This document shows, piece by piece, positions 1-8,500 of a DNA stretch of 14,313 nucleotides (the first letter of the stretch is position 1; every line of letters starts with the position of its first letter). Below the pieces are notes generated by a model. The model was not told the DNA's origin, did no database searches, and worked only from the letters and a program-made list of their open reading frames with translations. This stretch comes from Phycisphaerales bacterium. GTDB taxonomy: Bacteria; Planctomycetota; Phycisphaerae; Phycisphaerales; SM1A02. The stretch spans positions 1 through 14,313 of the forward strand of contig VERO01000034.1 in the NCBI GenBank assembly GCA_018882625.1. Direction: 5' to 3'. The translations under genes and the position numbers were made by a program.

Positions 1-314
1 GCGCGGTCAAGAAGCGCACGGCCACCCGGCATGGACACGCTCGACGCGCCCTCCTCGCCGACGATGTGCTCGTTCGCGCCAAAGCGCTCGCGGATGGTCC
101 AGGTCACCGCAATCTGGATCGCCAGATCCGCCGCAGACACGGGCGAACCGTCCGGCTTGTGCTCGCAGTGCCGGCCGTCCGGCCACGACAGCACCACCCT
201 GACGACCTGGGCGCCGCGCGCGGCAGCGAGCATCGCGCACTCGAGCCGAGAGTCCCTGAGCGCATGGGGACTGGCCGCGCGCGAGGCGGGCATGGATTCA
301 CGTGGCGGGAGCAT
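1..314 (-). CDS. Inositol monophosphatase / 3'(2'),5'-bisphosphate nucleotidase family protein, N-terminal part (runs off left edge)
   Basis: Reading the minus strand from 314 down to the edge gives 104 codons with no stop; the 3' end lies outside the window. The visible residues contain KPDGSPVSAADLAIQ (about 53-67) followed by a stretch ending IVGEEGASS (84-92). This matches the N-terminal pattern of the lithium-sensitive phosphatase family (CysQ/HAL2/IMPase: K-x-D-x-S-P-V-T-x-A-D, then a GEE metal-binding pair). The family removes phosphate from inositol phosphates or from 3'-phosphoadenosine nucleotides using Mg2+; the substrate cannot be told from this fragment. An in-frame TGA lies shortly upstream, so the start is ATG at 312-314 or ATG at 291-293. 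Neither has a clear ribosome site. The upstream start is preferred because a TANNNT box (TACGCT, 323-328) sits just before it, as for two other genes here. The gene is divergent from dnaK, sharing a gap of about 145 nt. Family call firm, start uncertain. Confidence 0.8.
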   Translation of the reverse strand, partial: MLPPRESMPASRAASPHALRDSRLECAMLAAARGAQVVRVVLSWPDGRHCEHKPDGSPVSAADLAIQIAVTWTIRERFGANEHIVGEEGASSVSMPGGRALLDR

Positions 315-353
315 GGGCAGGAAGCGTAGGGCTCATGATCGTGCCGAATTGGC

Positions 354-375
354 AGGCACAGCAGCCCCAGTGCCT
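354..375. promoter_or_regulatory. Inverted repeat upstream of the sigma-54 promoter, candidate activator site
   Basis: AGGCAC (354-359) and GTGCCT (370-375) form a perfect 6-10-6 inverted repeat. It is flanked by further GTGCC copies at 341-345 and 382-386. Its distance, roughly 66-87 nt before the predicted dnaK transcription start at about 441, is where bacterial enhancer-binding proteins often bind for sigma-54 promoters. GC-rich DNA produces short inverted repeats by chance, so this is a suggestion only. Confidence 0.3.
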
Positions 376-413
376 CCCGAGGTGCCCCTTGGCCCCCAAC
401 ACGCGCCCGCGAA

Positions 414-430
414 CTGGCACGGTTGTTGCA
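414..430 (+). promoter_or_regulatory. Sigma-54 (RpoN) -24/-12 promoter of dnaK
   Basis: The sequence CTGGCACGGTTGTTGCA matches the sigma-54 consensus (TGGCACG, four free bases, TTGCA/T) at every conserved position. The invariant GG is at 416-417 and the invariant GC at 428-429, with exactly ten bases between them. Transcription would begin near 441, leaving a 19-nt leader that carries an AAAGGA ribosome site (445-450) nine bases before the dnaK ATG. Sigma-54 promoters need an ATP-driven enhancer-binding activator. No CIRCE element (the HrcA operator) is seen in this gap. Confidence 0.8.
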
Positions 431-459
431 TATCGAGGGTGTCGAAAGGAAACACAACC

Positions 460-2373
<1,914 letters not shown>

Positions 2374-2391
2374 GTCCCGCACCAGCACGCC

Positions 2392-2434
2392 ACCGACCGC
2401 GGGCCCCCATCACTCGGGGGCCCGCGTCATTTTT
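2392..2434 (+). repeat. Direct repeat copy 1 (contains dnaK terminator)
   Basis: This stretch aligns without gaps to 3378-3420 over 43 nt. The first 31 bases are identical and the remainder has three differences, all C/T transitions. Each copy holds a complete hairpin and T-tract in the same orientation. The pair brackets the minus-strand nucleotidyltransferase module. Confidence 0.85.
2398..2434 (+). terminator. Intrinsic terminator of dnaK
   Basis: An 11-bp perfect stem (CGCGGGCCCCC at 2398-2408 pairing with 2416-2426) has a 7-nt loop ATCACTC and is followed by TCATTTTT. It starts 25 nt after the dnaK stop. On the minus strand no T-run follows the stem, so it is expected to work on the plus strand only and does not obviously serve the convergent gene that ends at 2461. 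Confidence 0.9.
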
Positions 2435-2460
2435 GCGCCGCGGGCCCTGCCGCAGCTGCG

Positions 2461-3207
2461 TCACTTGCGCGCGCGCCGCATCTGCGCCAGCTCGTCGATG
2501 AGCGGACGCCAGTACTCGCGGTCAGCACGGCGCTCGGCGAGCTCCTCAGCCGCAAGCGCCGCCCCAATCGCATCGCTGTCGTCTCGTGCTGCTGCAGCCA
2601 CGGCGGCTCGCGTGGGTGACCACCGCGCTGCAGCCCGCGGATGCTGGAGGACCACTTCTCGCAGGAGCGCGGGCGTACGCAGCTCCCGCAGCCAGAAGTT
2701 CACGGTTGCAGCAGTCGCGCGACCGCGGTGGCCGAAGTAGTGCGCCTCGATCAGCCTGCGGATCATCGGCCAGTCCTTGTCGCGCTGCGTCTTCTTGGCC
2801 TTGAGGAGGTCGGGAAGCGACATGATGTCGCACCGCGTGCCGTCGGGAAGCACGATCGTGGTGCGCCTGCGCCAGAGCTCGGGGAAGTCGTCGACTCCCC
2901 TCATCCTGGACATCACGTCGATGCGCATGCGATACGCATCGGGGTGCATGCAGCGAAACTGCACCGCGTGGCCGCGCCGAAGGTGACGAAGGGTCAGTTC
3001 GGGGATCGCAATGCACTCGGCGCTGAGGTCAGCGAGCGCGCGCCTGAGGCGCGCGAGGTTCGCTGAATCCGCGACGATCGCGATGTCCGTGCCCCTACTG
3101 AACTCGGCCGCGCCGTAGAACACGCACGCCTGACCGCCCATGAGCAGCGCGCGCACGCGCCTCACGTGCATCGAAGAAAGGACTTTGCGTATCGGGTTCG
3201 GGATCAA
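2461..3207 (-). CDS. Nucleotidyltransferase-fold protein (AbiEii-like), second gene of a two-gene module
   Basis: This 248-residue protein has the pol-beta nucleotidyltransferase entry motif: MGGQACVFYGAAEFSRGTDIAI at about residues 23-44, then a later RIDVM beta strand carrying a carboxylate. It also has LPDLLKAKKTQRDKDWPMIRRL, a pattern typical of AbiEii-like and related uncharacterised nucleotidyltransferases. In many such enzymes the aspartate pair reads D-x-D; here it is D-I-A, so the second metal ligand is missing or supplied elsewhere. The C-terminal third is Ala/Arg-rich, probably helical, with EELAERRADREYW near the end. The start is TTG at 3205-3207, with a GGAGG five bases before it; an internal ATG at codon 13 (MHVRRV) is the alternative. 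The start lies inside the upstream small gene (113-nt overlap), implying translational coupling. The substrate is unknown, and a toxin-antitoxin or defence role is only suggested by the fold and pairing. Confidence 0.8.
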   Translation of the reverse strand: MIPNPIRKVLSSMHVRRVRALLMGGQACVFYGAAEFSRGTDIAIVADSANLARLRRALADLSAECIAIPELTLRHLRRGHAVQFRCMHPDAYRMRIDVMSRMRGVDDFPELWRRRTTIVLPDGTRCDIMSLPDLLKAKKTQRDKDWPMIRRLIEAHYFGHRGRATAATVNFWLRELRTPALLREVVLQHPRAAARWSPTRAAVAAAARDDSDAIGAALAAEELAERRADREYWRPLIDELAQMRRARK

Positions 3208-3328
3208 GTGACCCTCCCAGGGACAGGAAGGTGACCCAGAGCCGCTCGCTCTCCCGCCACCTCTGCAGCGGCGTCATCCGGTACCACGCGGCCCACTCGG
3301 GCCCGGCGACCTCTTCCGGTCGGATCAT
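3095..3328 (-). CDS. Small conserved-type protein paired with the nucleotidyltransferase
   Basis: This 77-residue protein starts MIRPEEVAGPEWAAWYRM and contains ESERLWVTFLSLGGSLDPEP followed by DTQSPFF. I recall similar short proteins directly upstream of nucleotidyltransferases like the one here, but know no name or function. The middle segment is tryptophan-rich (WAAWY, RWRESERLW) and looks helical. Residues after about 53 (DAREARARAAHG to the end) are low-complexity and read through the start of the partner gene in another frame, so only the first ~53 residues look constrained. The frame is open further upstream to 3466, but that part crosses the terminator repeat and is not protein-like, so ATG 3326-3328 is chosen. 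A TANNNT box lies seven bases before it. If the module is a toxin-antitoxin pair, this would be the candidate antitoxin or regulator; that is inference. Confidence 0.7.
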   Translation of the reverse strand: MIRPEEVAGPEWAAWYRMTPLQRWRESERLWVTFLSLGGSLDPEPDTQSPFFDAREARARAAHGRSGVRVLRRGRVQ

Positions 3329-3334
3329 GCGGTG

Positions 3335-3340
3335 ATGGTA
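3335..3340 (-). promoter_or_regulatory. Candidate -10 box for a leaderless transcript of the small gene
   Basis: TACCAT on the minus strand is separated from the ATG by six bases, so transcription would begin at or next to the start codon. There is no ribosome site before this ATG. No convincing -35 is seen. The spacing is identical to the TACCCT box before rseP. Confidence 0.3.
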
Positions 3341-3377
3341 AGCCCTCGCGAGCGGCCGATCCCCGCATCCATGTGCA

Positions 3378-3420
3378 ACCGACCGCGGGCCCCCATCACT
3401 CGGGGGCCTGCGCCACTTTT
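3378..3420 (+). repeat. Direct repeat copy 2 (second terminator copy)
   Basis: Aligned without gaps to 2392-2434 at an offset of 986 nt, with 31 identical bases then three C/T differences. It lies between the nucleotidyltransferase module and ptsI, where no plus-strand gene precedes it, which suggests it was copied along with an insertion rather than kept to end a local transcript. Confidence 0.85.
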
Positions 3421-3421
3421 T
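3384..3421 (+). terminator. Second copy of the dnaK-type intrinsic terminator
   Basis: The stem 3384-3394 / 3402-3412 is 11 bp with one G-U pair (from the C to T change at 3409), loop ATCACTC, and is followed by CACTTTTT. It should still terminate plus-strand transcription. It sits about 144 nt upstream of ptsI, so it would insulate ptsI from any readthrough, and the ptsI promoter must lie downstream of it. The rest of the 3329-3564 gap holds only a possible -10 box for ptsI (TAGACT, 3466-3471) without a matching -35. Confidence 0.75.
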
Positions 3422-3564
3422 GGCGAATGCGGACGGCTGCCACTTCCATCGCGCGTGGCGAACCATAGACTCCGCGTTGCGCGAACGCTCGCGCTCACAC
3501 TTGACCGCAGGTCCGGGCGCCGGATGTCTCCGGCTGACGCACCTGCTGCCTCGAGGAGCCGCTC

Positions 3565-5322
3565 ATGGAGACCATCAAGGGCATTGCCGTCAGTCCGGGG
3601 ATCGCCATCGGCACTGCAGTCCGGCTCGCCGAGTCGGATGGCCATATCGCATTCCGAACGGTGGATCCCGATGAGGTGCCCGCCGAGATCCGGCGCGTCG
3701 ACGAGGCATTCGCGGCCTCCGCAAGGGAGCTGAAGGACCTGCGCACGCGCACGGCCGCGCGCGCCGGAGAGGCGGCCGCCGCCATCTTCGACTTCCACAT
3801 GGGCCTGCTCGCCGACCGCACGCTGGTGCAGCCGATCCACGACGACATCGCCCGCGAGCGCGTCGCCGCCGAGTACGCGGTGAGCGAGAACTTCCGCAAG
3901 CTCGCAGACCGGTTGCGCGCCACAGGCAGCGAGATGTTCGTGCAGAAGGCTGCGGATGTCGTCGACCTCGAGAACCGCGTGCTCGCGAGGCTCACCGGCG
4001 GCGCCATCGGCAAGATCTCGCGCGCCTCGGGTCCCGTGGTCGTGATCGGTCACGAGCTCACGCCAAGCCAGGCTGCGGACCTCCACCGCGCGCACGCGGT
4101 CGCGTTTGCCACAGACGCAGGCGGACTCACGGGCCACACGTCGATTCTTGCGCGCGCGCTTGGCATGCCTGCCGTCGTCGGATGCATGCACGTGTCCACC
4201 GACGTGGAGGACGGCGACCAGGTGATCGTGGACGGCGATGCGGGCGTCGTCATCGTGCGGCCCGCACCGGCGGTCGTGGAGCGCTACCGCGCCGCCGCCG
4301 CGCAGGGCGAGCAGCGCCGGCGCGCGCTCCGCAACGTCGCCAAGGAGCCCTCCGTCACGCTCGATGGCGTCACCATAGAGCTGCTCGGCAACATCGAGTT
4401 CCCCGAGGAGATCGAGGCCGTGTTCACCAACGGCGGATCGGGCACAGGCCTCTACCGCACCGAGTTCCTGCACCTCACGAGCCCGACGACGCCGACGGAG
4501 GAGGACCACTTCGACGCCTACCGGCGCGCGCTCGAGCTCTCGCGCGGCGCGCCGCTGGTGATCCGCACGCTCGACCTCGGCGCGGACAAGTTCACGCAGG
4601 ACCACCTCGCCGACCCCGAGCGCAACCCCTTCCTGGGCCTGCGCAGCATCCGCTACTGCCTCCGCCATCCGCAGCTCTTCAAGACGCAGCTCCGCGCGAT
4701 CCTGCGCGCGAGCGCGCTCGGCCCCATCAAGGTGATGTTCCCGCTCGTGTCGAGCGTGATGGAGCTGCGGCAGACGCACATGATCATCAACGACCTCCGC
4801 GAGGAGCTCGAGGATGACGGCATCCCCTTCGACCCGGCGCTCGCCACAGGCATCATGGTGGAGACGCCCGCAGCCGCGCTCATGACGCGAGTCTTCGCCA
4901 ACGAGGTGTCGTTCGTCTCGATCGGCACCAACGACCTCATCCAGTACACGCTCGCGGTCGACCGCGGCAACGAGCAGGTGGCCTCCCTGTACAGCGCGGC
5001 GAACCCTGCCGTGCTCACACTGGTCAAGAATGTCGTGCGTGCAGCCCGCCACGCGGGCATCGGGGCCAGCCTGTGCGGTGAGGTGGCCGGCAATCCACTC
5101 TTCACGCCCTTGCTGATCGGGTTCGGGTTGCGTAGCCTCTCCATGAGCCCGGTCCAGATTCCCGTCGTCAAGCGGGTGGTCCGGGCGATCGACATCGAAC
5201 GTTGCGAAACGCTCGCCCGGAAGGTGGGCTCGTTCGATTCGGACAGGCAGGTGCTCTCGTACCTGCGCGACGAACTTCGGAGAATCGACCCGGAGGCGCT
5301 TGTGAGTGCAGGCGCCGACTGA
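3565..5322 (+). CDS. ptsI: Phosphoenolpyruvate-protein phosphotransferase (PTS enzyme I)
   Basis: This 585-residue cytoplasmic enzyme transfers phosphate from phosphoenolpyruvate to its own histidine and then to HPr. The N-terminus GIAVSPGIAIG is typical, followed by the helical HPr-binding region. The phospho-histidine is His191 in GGLTGHTSILARALGMPAVVG; the usual motif is T-S-H-T, here T-G-H-T. The C-terminal TIM barrel shows GTGLYRTEF, RTLDLGADK, GIMVETPAAA, FVSIGTNDLIQYTLAVDRGN and catalytic Cys504 in SLCGEVAGNP. Length and domain order match the family. ATG 3565 has a GAGGA ribosome site seven bases upstream. No HPr or EII gene is in the window, so sugar transport versus a regulatory PTS cannot be decided here. 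No clear terminator follows. Confidence 0.96.
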   Translation: METIKGIAVSPGIAIGTAVRLAESDGHIAFRTVDPDEVPAEIRRVDEAFAASARELKDLRTRTAARAGEAAAAIFDFHMGLLADRTLVQPIHDDIARERVAAEYAVSENFRKLADRLRATGSEMFVQKAADVVDLENRVLARLTGGAIGKISRASGPVVVIGHELTPSQAADLHRAHAVAFATDAGGLTGHTSILARALGMPAVVGCMHVSTDVEDGDQVIVDGDAGVVIVRPAPAVVERYRAAAAQGEQRRRALRNVAKEPSVTLDGVTIELLGNIEFPEEIEAVFTNGGSGTGLYRTEFLHLTSPTTPTEEDHFDAYRRALELSRGAPLVIRTLDLGADKFTQDHLADPERNPFLGLRSIRYCLRHPQLFKTQLRAILRASALGPIKVMFPLVSSVMELRQTHMIINDLREELEDDGIPFDPALATGIMVETPAAALMTRVFANEVSFVSIGTNDLIQYTLAVDRGNEQVASLYSAANPAVLTLVKNVVRAARHAGIGASLCGEVAGNPLFTPLLIGFGLRSLSMSPVQIPVVKRVVRAIDIERCETLARKVGSFDSDRQVLSYLRDELRRIDPEALVSAGAD

Positions 5323-5470
5323 GCGACCAGAGGAACTTTTCAGGAACAGGCGCACGAGGACGAGCGCACCATCCGGATGGCGAGGCGACACCGCCCCGTC
5401 CGGGTCACGCGGCCTTCCCGATGCGCGGACGGATCAACGGCTGATGCACCAATTCGGACATAGGTTGTGC

Positions 5471-5488
5471 CGGGAACGATCGTTCCCG
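5471..5488. promoter_or_regulatory. Perfect 18-bp palindrome in the rne leader
   Basis: CGGGAACGATCGTTCCCG is a perfect palindrome. As DNA, its core GAAC-GATC-GTTC fits the GAAC-N4-GTTC pattern of LexA/DinR boxes in Gram-positive bacteria, so a repressor operator is possible. As RNA it would fold as a 7-bp stem with a GAUC tetraloop. A possible -10 box (TAGGTT, 5461-5466) sits just before it, which would place the 5' end of the transcript at the foot of this hairpin. Which reading applies is not decided by the sequence. Confidence 0.55.
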
Positions 5489-5500
5489 AACCCCGCCAGT

Positions 5501-5519
5501 CCGGACCCGACGGGTCCGG
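5501..5519 (+). promoter_or_regulatory. Second strong hairpin in the rne leader
   Basis: CCGGACCC pairs perfectly with GGGTCCGG around a GAC loop. The stem can be extended by pairing 5492-5495 (CCCG) with 5521-5524 (CGGG) across an internal loop. It begins 12 nt after the palindrome and ends about 60 nt before the rne ATG. No T-run follows, so it is not an intrinsic terminator. Leader hairpins in the E. coli rne mRNA mediate feedback control by RNase E; a similar role here is inference. Confidence 0.55.
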
Positions 5520-5580
5520 GCGGGTGCGCTTCCTTGCGTCACTCGATCCGTCATGCCCGCCGCGACATCGCGGCAGGAAC

Positions 5581-8500
5581 ATGCACGTGTCGGACAACCA
5601 AGACAATTCACTGACGGGCGGACAGCAGGACGGGTTCGGGGAGGGCGGGCGTCGCGACGAAGGTCGTGGCCCTGGCCAGTCGGAGGGCGAGGGCGGCGAT
5701 CATGCCGCAGCGCACGAGGGTGGTGCGCCATGGGCCGACGACGGCGACGGGGCGGCCCTGCCGCCGGACCTCGAGCCTGTGCTCGGCGGCATCGACGAGC
5801 CCCGCGAGGCCTTCGACCCCGACGAGGCGCGCGGCATCACGCTTGAGGGCGTGCGCGAGCCGCTGCCGGCGGATCCATCGTTCGATCCCGACACGCTTCC
5901 CGAGCGCGAGCCGCTGCCCGAAGTCGAGGCCGAGGCGTGGGCGGACGGGGACGGGTCCGGCGCCGAGGGCGCCGCTGGCGAGGGCCATGACGGCGCTGCC
6001 GCCGAGGACACCGAGGCGGAGGCCGAGGACGAGGAGCCGGAGGAGGAGCACGGCGGCGCGGACGCGGAGTCGCGCGGCGCACGCAAGGCTGCCCGCGGCC
6101 GACGCTCGCGCGGCGCCACCATCGACCCTGCCACGCGGGGCGCGAAGCCCACGGTGCGCCGCAAGCTGGTGATGCTCGTCAATGACGTGCCCGGCGAGGA
6201 GTGCCGCATCGCGATCGTCGACGAGCACGGCCGGCTCGACACCTACTTCGCCGAGCGCGAGACCACCGCCACCAACGTCGGCAACATCTACAAGGCGCGT
6301 GTGGCCAACGTCGAGCCGGCCATCCAGGCCGCATTCGTCGACTTCGGCACCGGCAACAACGGGTTCCTGCACGTCAGCGACCTGCACCCCAAGTACTTCC
6401 CCGGCAAGGAGCGCACGGAGCGCGTGGGCCGCAAGATCCCGCGCCGCGAGCGCCCCGCGATCCAGGAGGCGCTGCGCCGCGGACAGGAGATCGTGGTGCA
6501 GGTCATCAAGGAGGGCATCGGCACCAAGGGCCCGACGGTGTCGAGCTACCTCAGCGTGCCCGGCCGCCTGCTCGTGATGATGCCGGACATGGACCGCGTC
6601 GGCGTGAGCCGCAAGCTCGATGACGAGGACCAGCGCCGCGAGATGCGCGCGATCCTCGACTCGCTCGAGCTTCCGGCTGGCTGCGGGTTCATCCTGCGCA
6701 CAGCCGGCTTCGATGCCACCAAGAGCGAGCTCCAGCGCGACGCGGCGTACCTCACGCGCCTGTGGAATGCGATGAAGCGCCGCAGCGAGCGCACGGGCGG
6801 CCCCTGCGCGCTCTACACCGAGAGCGACCTGATGGTGCGCACCCTGCGCGACTACGCGGACAGCTCCATCGACGCGATCATCGTTGACAGCCCCGGCGCC
6901 TTCGAGCGCGCCAAGCTGTTCCTCGAGATCGTCGCGCCGCGCGCGGCCACGAAGGTCCACTACTGGGACCGCGCGGTGCCCCTCTTCTACGCCTATGACG
7001 TCGAGCGCCAGATCGAGGAGATCCACGCGCGGCAGGTGCCGCTGAGGTCCGGCGGCGCGCTCGTCTTCGACCAGGCCGAGGCGCTTGTCGCAATCGACGT
7101 CAACAGCGGACGCAGCCGCAGCGCGAAGGACTCGGAGACCAACGCGTACCAGACCAACTGCGAGGCGGTCGACGAGATCGCCCGGCAGCTCCGGCTGCGC
7201 GACCTCGGCGGCCTCATCATCCTGGACCTCATCGACATGAGGTCGCCCAAGCACCGCCGGGACATCGAGCAGCGCATGGCTGACGCGCTCCGCCGCGACC
7301 GCGCCAAGACCACCTTCCTGCCCATCGGCGACTTCGGCATGATGGAGATGACCCGCCAGCGCATGCGGCCGAGCCTGCGCAAGACTCACTTCAGCGACTG
7401 CGCGCACTGCAGCGGCAGCGGCGAGATCCGCATGCCCGATGCGGTGGCCGCCGACGTGATCCGGCGCGCCACGCTGCTCTTCACCTTTGACCGCGTGCGC
7501 CGGGTGGAGGTCGTGTGCTCGACGAAGATCGCCACCGAGATGCTCTCGAGCAAGCGGCGCATGCTGCACGACCTCGAGGAGCGCACCGGCAAGCGCGTCG
7601 ATGTGCGCATCAGCGAGGCCTTCGCGCCAGACCGCGTGGATCTCTACGCGTACGACGAGCGCAACGCCGACATCGACATCTCGCGCATGCCCACGTTCGA
7701 GCCGCCGCCGGCGAGCCGGCTGCCGGTCGAGCTGCCGCCCGAGGCCGAGCAGGACCTCTCCCCCGAGGACATCGCCGTCCGCAAGCGTCGCCGCCGCCGC
7801 AAGGCGCAGCCCGCAGACGCGACGGCGATCGCGCTGTCCGGGGGCTTCGACGACCTGCCGGACATCGACGCGTCCGAGCGCCCGCTCCGCGAGGAGCTCG
7901 CCGCGGCCGGCGAGCGTCGTGCCGAGCGCGCGGCACGCGAGCGTGAAGAGGATCGCGGCGAGGACGAGGACCGGGGATCGCGCCGCGGCCGCAAGCGCCG
8001 CCGCGGCCAGCGCGAGGAGGCGGCTGCGGAGCGCACTGCGGAACCCGTGCCATCGCGCGACCAGGGCTCCGATCGCGGCAGCCGCGACGACCGCGGAGGC
8101 AAGCGCAAGCGCCGACGCCGCGGACGCGGACGACGCCTGCCCTCGGACATCGCGTCGATGGCCGCCGAGCAGTCGGCCTACGAGACGTCCGTCGTTGCCG
8201 CCGCGGTCGGCATGTCAGCCGATGCGCTCATCGAGGACCTTCGCGGCGCCATCGATCCCGAGCTGGCGGCGCTGCTGCTGCCGGGCACCCTGATGCTCCC
8301 GCCGGAGCTGATCGCCGTGGCGGCGCAGCGCCATGCGCCGCCCGAGACCGACGACGAGTCTGGCGATGAATCCGACGGCGCGGAGCCAGGCGCCGCGGAG
8401 TCTGGCGTCAGCGATGCGTCCGGTGCCGGGGCCGATGGAGCCGAGGGCGACGGCTCGGGCGACTCGGGCGCCGGTGACGATGCGCGCGAAGACGCGCGTG

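Noticed and set aside
31..459. 143-codon N-terminal extension of dnaK in the same frame
   Set aside because: Not DnaK-like, overlaps the divergent phosphatase gene on the other strand, and contains the promoter and ribosome site.
294..459. CIRCE (HrcA) operator before dnaK
   Set aside because: No TTAGCACTC-N9-GAGTGCTAA or near match found.
3498..3530. TTGACC as a -35 for ptsI
   Set aside because: At 17-nt spacing the -10 would be ATGTCT, too far from consensus.
3325..5391. 688-codon open frame antisense to ptsI
   Set aside because: Shadow of ptsI codon bias; no domain seen, and it spans the terminator repeat.
5467..5580. GTG start for rne 38 codons upstream
   Set aside because: The extra residues come from the leader palindrome and hairpin and are not protein-like; an ATG with AGGA lies at 5581.
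5608..7569. 653-codon open frame antisense to rne
   Set aside because: Composition-driven; the plus-strand frame has clear catalytic motifs.
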